Under the pieces are notes generated by a model, which did not search any database, was not told where the DNA came from, and was given only the letters and a program-made list of their open reading frames with translations. From Pseudomonadota bacterium (GTDB taxonomy: Bacteria > Myxococcota_A > Polyangia > Polyangiales > Polyangiaceae): a stretch of 8,672 nt of DNA. Positions within the stretch are counted from its first letter, which is position 1; each line of letters opens with the position of its first letter. A program made the translations under genes and the position numbers. Shown here in pieces: positions 4,081 through 8,672 of the stretch. The DNA lies in contig JAEWOQ010000602.1 in the NCBI GenBank assembly GCA_023460875.1, forward strand, positions 1 to 8,672, given 5' to 3'.

Positions 4081-6579
4081 TCAGAATCCGCGGCCCTCGC
4101 CGTCGAAGTCGTCCCAGCGGGACAGGGCCTCGGTCGTGGTGTCGGGCTCGGTCAGCGCGGCCTCGTGCTCGCCGAGCATCAGCTCCGTCAGGACCCAGAC
4201 CAGCGCATCGAGGCGATTGGGGCTCCAGGCCGAGACGCCGGGCTCCCACTGACACATCTCGTCCTCGAGCAGTGGGAAGGTGCCGCAGTGGCGGACCCGC
4301 CTCTGCTCGTAGAGGCTGGCGACGGGCTCGGCCCGCTTCTGCTTGCCGCGGCTCGCCCGGACCGCCTTGTAGGAGACGTTCGGGTCGATGCTCCGAACGT
4401 TGGCCTCGACCAGGTCACCGCCGTTGTTCACCTCGCCGACGATCCGGTCGGCCTCGAGCTTGTGGTAGAGCGTGACGCCGCCGCTGCCCCACTCCTTCGG
4501 GGTCGGCTGAATCAGCGACGCGTCCTCGAGCACGTAAGCGAGACCGTCCGTACCCAGGCCCGCAGCGACGATGCCGGTGCAGGCGTTGGCCGAGTCGCTC
4601 GACACCGAGGGGTCGAGGGCGACCGCGATGCGGACGAGGTCCGGCGCCTTCGTGACGCGCAGGTCCTCGATCTCGGTGCGGCGCCAGAGCGCCCCCGGGG
4701 CGTCGTCGAGGATCTCGGCCTCGAGCTCCTGGCGACCGAGGCGCGTGCCCTCGTACTTCTTGAGAATGGTGTCGAGGAACTTCCGCGCGAGGTTGGCGCG
4801 GTTTTCGTACGTCGAGCCCTTGGTGAGCGCGAACGTGGGATCGGGGCCCAGCGCATCCTTCACCCACGACTTGATCAGCGGGGTGGGGCGGGGCGGCGTG
4901 GTGATGACGGCCTGCGGACGGTCACCGAGGCGGAGCCCCATGAGGAGCTCGTCAAAGGCCTCGGGGTAGCGCCACTTGGCGGCCTCGTCGCACCAGGCCT
5001 TGTGGTGCTGGGGACCGCGGAGCTGGTCGGGCTCCTCGGCGGAGAATGTCGAGGCCTGCACCCCGTTGGGCCAGATGAGGCGCCGCTTGGAGGGCTGGTA
5101 CTTGGGGCGGAAGCCGGGAGGGGAGCAGGCGAGGATGCCGCTGTCGCCCTCGACCATGACGTCGCGGGCGTCGGCGGCGGTCTCCGCGACCAGCGCGATG
5201 CGCATGCCCGGAAAGCCGCTGCGGGCCTGCTCGATGATCCACTCGGAGCCGGTGCGGGTGTTGTGGGTCGGGATCATCGCCCGACCCGCCAGGTAGAGCC
5301 TGGAAGGGCTGTCGACGGTGATGCACCGCACCGGGACGGAGGCGACCGGTTCGACCGCTACGATGTAGCGTCGGTACGCTCGCGCCGCCTGTGGGCCTCG
5401 CCTGGGCTGCGCTCTCCGCTTCCTGGCAATCCGAAAGAGTGGGCGATCCGCGTGGCCGGTGAAGCAGACTCGGTACTTTGGCCCGCAGTCCCTGCCGTCG
5501 ATGGTCGCGCGGCCTCCGTAGGTGACGGCCTTGAACCCCAGCGAAAGCGCCAGTTCCTCCACCTGGGCTGCGAGGCGCTGGTTCGTCGAGCAGAACTCCG
5601 TGCTGCCCGTCCGGGGGTCACAGTGCCCGTCCGTGTCGAGCAGGCCCCGGAGGAGCTCGAGGCGCTGCTCCGCGGACGCTCGGAGATACTGCGGTGGGAT
5701 GTGCTTGTTGCCGAGAAGGCCGAGGCGGGAGAGTTCGACACGGAACCCGCTGGTCCCGGGCAGGAACTGTCCCGTCGTGCCGCAGCGTCGCTCCTCGCGC
5801 TCCGTGTGGACGATCCCGTAGGTTGTCGCCTGACCGCTCTTGCGGGAGTAGGGGCGCAGCACGAACCCCGCCGCTTCGAAGGCCTCCACCACCTCCGGGT
5901 CAGCCGTGGTGATCTCGGCGCCATTCGAGGATCCATCACCGAGCCAGCACCCAAGCAGGTAGGGCTCGATGGGCAAGTCCGCCGCGGGGCACTGGAGCGG
6001 ACCGGTGCAGGGAATCGCGTGGTTGGTCTCGCCGCGGTCGACGAGGGTTTCGGCGATCTCCCGGGTCGTAACGACGCGGGGCGCGTAGCGCGGCTGGCAC
6101 TGCGGTTTTCTCGATGACCTCCCAGTTCGGCGGCCGAGGGACTTGCGCGTCTTCCGGTCGAGCGTGACCCACAGGTGGTCCTCGTCGGCGACGAGTTTGG
6201 AGCCATCGGAAAAGCGTACCTTGAAGCAGGGCCGCTCGGTCCGAACCGGGTGCGTCGCGACCACACGGCAAGGCTCGCCCCGTTCGTCGAAGACGAGGTC
6301 GCCGGGCTGCAGGTCCCCCATCGTCGTCCACCCTTGCGGGGTGGGGATCGGGGTGTCGATGGCGAGCGCTTTCCCAAACCCGCGGCCCGCGAGGATGAGC
6401 CAGAACGACCAGTGCCAGACGGGCGCCCGCTGCTTGGGCCGCGCCCAGAAGCCCCACTCGTACTCGAGGGCGCGTTGCTCGTCCTCGGTGAGGGACGCGA
6501 GGAAGTCAGCCCGCGCCTTCGGGTCCAGCGCCAGGCGTTCCGCCAGGCTCAGCTGCTCTGCCGGTAAGGCGCTGCTCAA
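4081..6579 (-). CDS. terL: Terminase large subunit, interrupted by an intein
   Basis: The 832-residue precursor is the phage DNA-packaging motor and nuclease. Removing the intein (71-440) leaves a 462-residue terminase, a normal length. The ATPase half has Walker A 'GRGFGK|T' (65-70 then 441), Walker B 'WCDEA' (Asp531, Glu532) and the coupling motif 'ITTPPR' (559-564). The nuclease half is RNase H-like, with probable metal ligands Asp656 ('VALDP'), Glu716 ('IVGEVNNGG') and Asp791 ('SPNRLDAL'). The segments 'RLGRQELEAEIL' and 'GALWRRTEI' resemble the COG5323/Terminase_6 group, which includes gene transfer agent terminases. The start is TTG at 6579, inside the upstream gene (74-base overlap) and with a poor ribosome site, so coupling or a slightly different start is possible; no ATG or GTG is available near by. 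It hydrolyses ATP to translocate DNA through the portal and cuts concatemers. Confidence 0.93.
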   Translation of the reverse strand: MSSALPAEQLSLAERLALDPKARADFLASLTEDEQRALEYEWGFWARPKQRAPVWHWSFWLILAGRGFGKALAIDTPIPTPQGWTTMGDLQPGDLVFDERGEPCRVVATHPVRTERPCFKVRFSDGSKLVADEDHLWVTLDRKTRKSLGRRTGRSSRKPQCQPRYAPRVVTTREIAETLVDRGETNHAIPCTGPLQCPAADLPIEPYLLGCWLGDGSSNGAEITTADPEVVEAFEAAGFVLRPYSRKSGQATTYGIVHTEREERRCGTTGQFLPGTSGFRVELSRLGLLGNKHIPPQYLRASAEQRLELLRGLLDTDGHCDPRTGSTEFCSTNQRLAAQVEELALSLGFKAVTYGGRATIDGRDCGPKYRVCFTGHADRPLFRIARKRRAQPRRGPQAARAYRRYIVAVEPVASVPVRCITVDSPSRLYLAGRAMIPTHNTRTGSEWIIEQARSGFPGMRIALVAETAADARDVMVEGDSGILACSPPGFRPKYQPSKRRLIWPNGVQASTFSAEEPDQLRGPQHHKAWCDEAAKWRYPEAFDELLMGLRLGDRPQAVITTPPRPTPLIKSWVKDALGPDPTFALTKGSTYENRANLARKFLDTILKKYEGTRLGRQELEAEILDDAPGALWRRTEIEDLRVTKAPDLVRIAVALDPSVSSDSANACTGIVAAGLGTDGLAYVLEDASLIQPTPKEWGSGGVTLYHKLEADRIVGEVNNGGDLVEANVRSIDPNVSYKAVRASRGKQKRAEPVASLYEQRRVRHCGTFPLLEDEMCQWEPGVSAWSPNRLDALVWVLTELMLGEHEAALTEPDTTTEALSRWDDFDGEGRGF
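5260..6369 (-). mobile_element. Class 3-type intein with LAGLIDADG homing endonuclease
   Basis: Residues 71-440 of the terminase precursor (370 residues) are an in-frame protein intron that excises itself. It begins 'ALAIDTPIPTPQGWTTMGDL' and ends 'AMIPTHN', followed by Thr. The N-terminal Cys/Ser nucleophile is replaced by Ala. Instead it has the WCT triplet that defines class 3 inteins: Trp137 two residues after the block B His135, Cys419 at the block F position normally held by Asp ('VRCITV'), and Thr438 just before His439-Asn440. In class 3 the block F Cys makes the first attack. The central part is a two-motif LAGLIDADG endonuclease, 'YLLGCWLGDG' (Asp215) and 'LLRGLLDTDG' (Asp317), with a block D-like 'NKHIPPQYL' (Lys292). 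Both acidic residues are present, so homing activity is plausible. The insertion splits Walker A between Lys and Thr, so the motor cannot work until splicing occurs. Confidence 0.93.
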
Positions 6580-7054
6580 GGGTTGCCAGCTTCTTCTCCA
6601 GCGAGCTCCGCGTGCTCACTTCGATGGGGGCTCCGTCCGGTCCGGACAGCTCCTGCTTGGTCGGGGCGTCCAGGCCGAGGAGCTTGGCGCGCCGTTGGTC
6701 GATGCGGACGAAGGCGTTGATGGCTTCGACGTCGCCGCGGCAGATGCGGGGCCACAGGGCGCGGAGGGCAACCTCGCAGCGCCCCACGCTCACGTCCCGC
6801 TCCATGCGGATATGCGCGTCGGCGGTGTCCTGGGTGCGGGCGAGGACCGCCTCGAGGTCGCTGTGGACCGTGCCGACCGAGCACCCGAGCTCGCTGGCGA
6901 TCTGCCGCATGCTGATGCCGCCGAGCTTGAGCTTCGCGACCTTCTCGCGCCTGAGCTCGACCTCGAGCTCCTTGGCCTTCTGCTTGGCGCCTATCTTCTG
7001 GCGCCGCGGCTTCTTCGCCTTGGCCGCCGGCGGCTTGCGGGTCTTTGCGGTCAC
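6506..7054 (-). CDS. Helix-turn-helix protein, probable terminase small subunit
   Basis: The 182-residue protein starts with a very basic tail (residues 1-40, many Lys/Arg). A helix-turn-helix follows, 'ISMRQIASELGCSVGTVHSD' (47-66), which would bind DNA. The middle is helical and ends in 'RIDQRRAKLLGLDAP' (117-131), a pattern I associate with phage DNA-recognition subunits encoded beside large terminases. The C-terminal tail is Gly/Pro-rich. Small terminase subunits recognise the packaging site, load the large subunit and stimulate its ATPase. The start is GTG at 7054; the four bases GTGA are shared with the methyltransferase stop, and there is no good ribosome site, so reinitiation is likely. 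Its 3' end overlaps the large terminase start by 74 bases. A transcription regulator is the alternative, but the position favours terminase. Confidence 0.8.
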   Translation of the reverse strand: MTAKTRKPPAAKAKKPRRQKIGAKQKAKELEVELRREKVAKLKLGGISMRQIASELGCSVGTVHSDLEAVLARTQDTADAHIRMERDVSVGRCEVALRALWPRICRGDVEAINAFVRIDQRRAKLLGLDAPTKQELSGPDGAPIEVSTRSSLEKKLATLEQRLTGRAAEPGGTPGAGPEGAG

Positions 7055-8373
7055 AGCCGCGCTCGTGTTGCTTTCTCCCCGGTCAGGTTCTGCCAGCGCT
7101 CGACGATGACGTCGCAGTACTTGGGATCCAGCTCAGTGCCCGAGCAGGCCCGCTCCATCTGTTCCGCCGCCACGACGCTCGTTCCGGAACCGAGGAACGG
7201 GTCGAGCGTTCGCTCCCCCTTCTTCGTGCTGTTGCCTATCTGGTAGGCAAACAGCGGCGGGGGCTTCATCGTGGGGTGGTGCTCGTTCTTCGGCGGCTTG
7301 TCGAAGTGGAGCGTCGTCGTCTGCTTCCGGTCGGAGTACCAGCGGTGCGGGGCGCCGTCCTTCCAGCCGTAGAGGCAGGGCTCGTGCTGCCACTGGTAGT
7401 CCTGCCGCCCGAGGACGAGGGAGTTCTTGACCCAGATCAGGCACTGGCGAACGCGGTGCCCGAGGTCGCGGACGGCGCCGCGGAAGTTGTAGCCCTCAAC
7501 ATCGGCGTGCCAAATGTAGAAGCTCGAGCCGGGCGTGAGCGCCTCGAAGCTCGGGCCGAGGGTGTCGACGAGGAACTGACGGAACGCGCCGTCCTCCATC
7601 GAGTCGTTTTGGATGGTGAGCTTCGCCTTCGTGCCGCCGACGTAGCCCACGTTGTAGGGCGGGTCGGTGAGGAGCAGGCGGGCTACCTCGTCGCCGAGTG
7701 CGGCCGCGATGCACCGCGGGTCCTTGGCGTCGCCGCAGACGACCCGATGCCGCCCGAGCACCCAGATGTCGCCGGGCTTGGTGACGGGCACCTTCGGCGG
7801 GTCCGGGGGCGTGTCGTTGGCGACGTGCCCCACCGCGTCTCGGGCCTCGTTGATGCTCGCGATGGCCTCGAGCTCCTCCTCGGTGAACCCCGCCAGGAGG
7901 GCATCCTCGGGGCCGTACGCGCCCAGCACGTCGGCCAGGCCCGGCTCGTCCCAGTCCGCGAGCTCACCCAGCTTGTTGTCGGCGACGGCGAGGAGGTGGG
8001 ACTCGCGCTCGCTGAGGTCCCGAAGGCGAACCGGGAGGAGCTTCTCGGTGGCGATCTGGACCGCCTCGGGATGCCACCGCTCGCCCGCGGGGGTCCGGGG
8101 ACTCCGCCACCTCTTGCGGTCCGCCGCGCTCGCCTCGGCCCAGTCCCGCAGCAGCAGGAGCACCGCCTTCACCCGGGTGTGGCCCGCGATGATCTCGAGG
8201 TTCTGCCGGCGCGCGACCAGGGGAGCCCCGAACCCGAAGCGTCGGATCGATCCGGCCACCTCTCGGGCAGCGTGGTCGTTCTTGCGGGGGTTCTTGACCC
8301 AGGGTCGCAGCTTGTCGAGCGGTACCCACTCGGCAGCAGGGTCCGAGATCCGTTCAGCGCGCATGGCGTTCAC
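7051..8373 (-). CDS. ParB-like domain fused to beta-class DNA methyltransferase
   Basis: The 440-residue protein joins two domains. Residues about 15-150 are a ParB-like domain ('NPRKND' 28-33, 'GHTRVKA' 64-70, then the 'LPVRLRDLSERESHLLAVAD' segment). Residues about 200-432 are an N4/N6 methyltransferase: 'GDIWVLGRHRVVCGDA' leads in, the catalytic 'DPPY' is at 237-240, 'HPTMKP' at 366-371, and the S-adenosylmethionine site 'LDPFLGSGT' at 390-398. Catalytic before cofactor motif makes it beta-class, and DPPY favours N6-adenine over N4-cytosine. The target site cannot be read from the sequence. No restriction enzyme gene is next to it, so it is probably an orphan that protects phage DNA. The start is uncertain: GTG 8373 overlaps the upstream stop as GTGA, ATG 8364 is three codons later, and GTG 8418 has AGGGG nine bases upstream. 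Confidence 0.92.
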   Translation of the reverse strand: MNAMRAERISDPAAEWVPLDKLRPWVKNPRKNDHAAREVAGSIRRFGFGAPLVARRQNLEIIAGHTRVKAVLLLLRDWAEASAADRKRWRSPRTPAGERWHPEAVQIATEKLLPVRLRDLSERESHLLAVADNKLGELADWDEPGLADVLGAYGPEDALLAGFTEEELEAIASINEARDAVGHVANDTPPDPPKVPVTKPGDIWVLGRHRVVCGDAKDPRCIAAALGDEVARLLLTDPPYNVGYVGGTKAKLTIQNDSMEDGAFRQFLVDTLGPSFEALTPGSSFYIWHADVEGYNFRGAVRDLGHRVRQCLIWVKNSLVLGRQDYQWQHEPCLYGWKDGAPHRWYSDRKQTTTLHFDKPPKNEHHPTMKPPPLFAYQIGNSTKKGERTLDPFLGSGTSVVAAEQMERACSGTELDPKYCDVIVERWQNLTGEKATRARL

Positions 8374-8618
8374 GGCGTGGGGGCCCCGTACATCAGCACC
8401 TGAGCCCACTTGGCCCACACCGAGTCACCCCTGGAAACGCGGACGACGCCGGCACGAAGGGGCTCGTGGGTGAGGGCCGGGACCAATGCCTCCCTCGTTT
8501 CCACGCGCCTCCGAAGTGGCCGGTTTCCTCGGCGAGGAGCCGTCTCGGCGGGGTCCCGTGGGGGCCTGGAGATGGTCCGCGTGTAGCTGCTGACCAGAGG
8601 GTAGGGCGGCGGGGTCAT
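8370..8618 (-). CDS. Possible small protein upstream of the methyltransferase
   Basis: This is an 82-residue frame starting at ATG 8618, with a GAGGGAG stretch about 12 bases upstream. It also has an in-frame GTG at 8654 and stays open to the right edge, so it could be the 3' end of a longer gene. The protein is Arg/Pro-rich in its first half and ends in 'GDSVWAKWAQVLMYGAPTP'. I recognise no family. In its favour are its stop, which overlaps a methyltransferase GTG as GTGA, just like the next junction in the operon, and its mostly G/C third codon positions. Against it, long open frames arise by chance in DNA this GC-rich, and the composition is not strongly protein-like. Confidence 0.42.
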   Translation of the reverse strand: MTPPPYPLVSSYTRTISRPPRDPAETAPRRGNRPLRRRVETREALVPALTHEPLRAGVVRVSRGDSVWAKWAQVLMYGAPTP

Positions 8619-8672
8619 GCGCTGTGGCCGCTCCCTCGTGGGGCCCCTGTTCACGTCCGTAGACTGGGAGGG

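Noticed and set aside
2812..6117. A 1101-codon open frame on the plus strand
   Set aside because: It is antisense to the terminase, two small genes and part of the portal. Over the terminase and small genes its codons lie exactly opposite theirs, so it would only be stopped by sense TTA, CTA or TCA codons, which are rare in GC-rich genes. It crosses several real genes and shows no protein family features.
5260..6369. Ordinary class 1 intein, or degraded intein because of missing Cys1
   Set aside because: The missing N-terminal nucleophile is matched by the full Trp/Cys/Thr triplet, which explains the Ala1 as class 3 rather than as inactivation.
7045..8403. A 452-codon plus-strand frame opposite the methyltransferase
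   Set aside because: It is a GC-rich shadow in the same antiparallel codon register; the minus-strand product has clear DPPY and DPFLGSGT motifs, while the plus product has none.
1..8672. tRNA genes, CRISPR arrays, insertion sequences, attachment sites, promoters
   Set aside because: I saw no cloverleaf, regular direct repeats, transposase or terminal inverted repeats, and no convincing -10/-35 pair; the operon promoter is probably outside the window.

Overview
The window is an 8.7 kb, very GC-rich piece of the DNA-packaging and head-assembly module of a tailed double-stranded DNA phage or prophage. Every gene I accept is on the minus strand, so transcription runs from right to left. The genes are packed with gaps of 6-35 bases or short overlaps, and use many GTG and TTG starts, which suggests a high-GC host (for example an actinobacterium, myxobacterium or high-GC proteobacterium). 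The sequence does not settle the host. No integrase, tRNA, rRNA, CRISPR array or host housekeeping gene is visible, so I cannot tell whether this is a free phage or a prophage.

Order in the direction of transcription: (1) a small ORF of uncertain status at the right edge (about 8370-8618); (2) a ParB-like domain fused to a beta-class DNA methyltransferase (7051-8373); (3) a helix-turn-helix protein, probably the small terminase subunit (6506-7054), joined to the methyltransferase gene by a GTGA stop/start overlap; (4) the large terminase subunit (4081-6579), interrupted exactly at its Walker A lysine by a 370-residue intein; (5) two small unassigned phage proteins (3802-4062, 3202-3795); (6) a Mu gp29-like (DUF935) portal protein (1833-3173); (7) a 51-codon gene with a TTG start and a perfect AGGAGG (1727-1882), easily missed because it overlaps the portal end; (8) an HK97-type (S78/U35) prohead protease fused to a coiled-coil scaffold (591-1694), with a well-placed internal ribosome binding site that predicts a separate 160-residue scaffold from the same frame; (9) a DUF2190-like capsid cement protein (145-555). 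The major capsid gene would be expected next, beyond the left edge. Positions 1-144 hold no gene I can support, only strong inverted repeats.

Together the genes form a standard pathway. The terminase cuts and pumps DNA through the portal into a prohead built on the scaffold, the protease removes the scaffold and matures the shell, and the cement protein stabilises it. The methyltransferase probably modifies phage DNA against restriction.

The main observations are: (a) the terminase intein carries every hallmark of the unusual class 3 inteins (Ala1, the Trp/Cys/Thr 'WCT' triplet and no N-terminal nucleophile) together with an apparently intact LAGLIDADG endonuclease; (b) the nested scaffold start in the protease gene; (c) the hidden 51-residue gene; (d) a head module mixing HK97-type, Mu-type and GTA-like parts. 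No wholly new biological system is evident.
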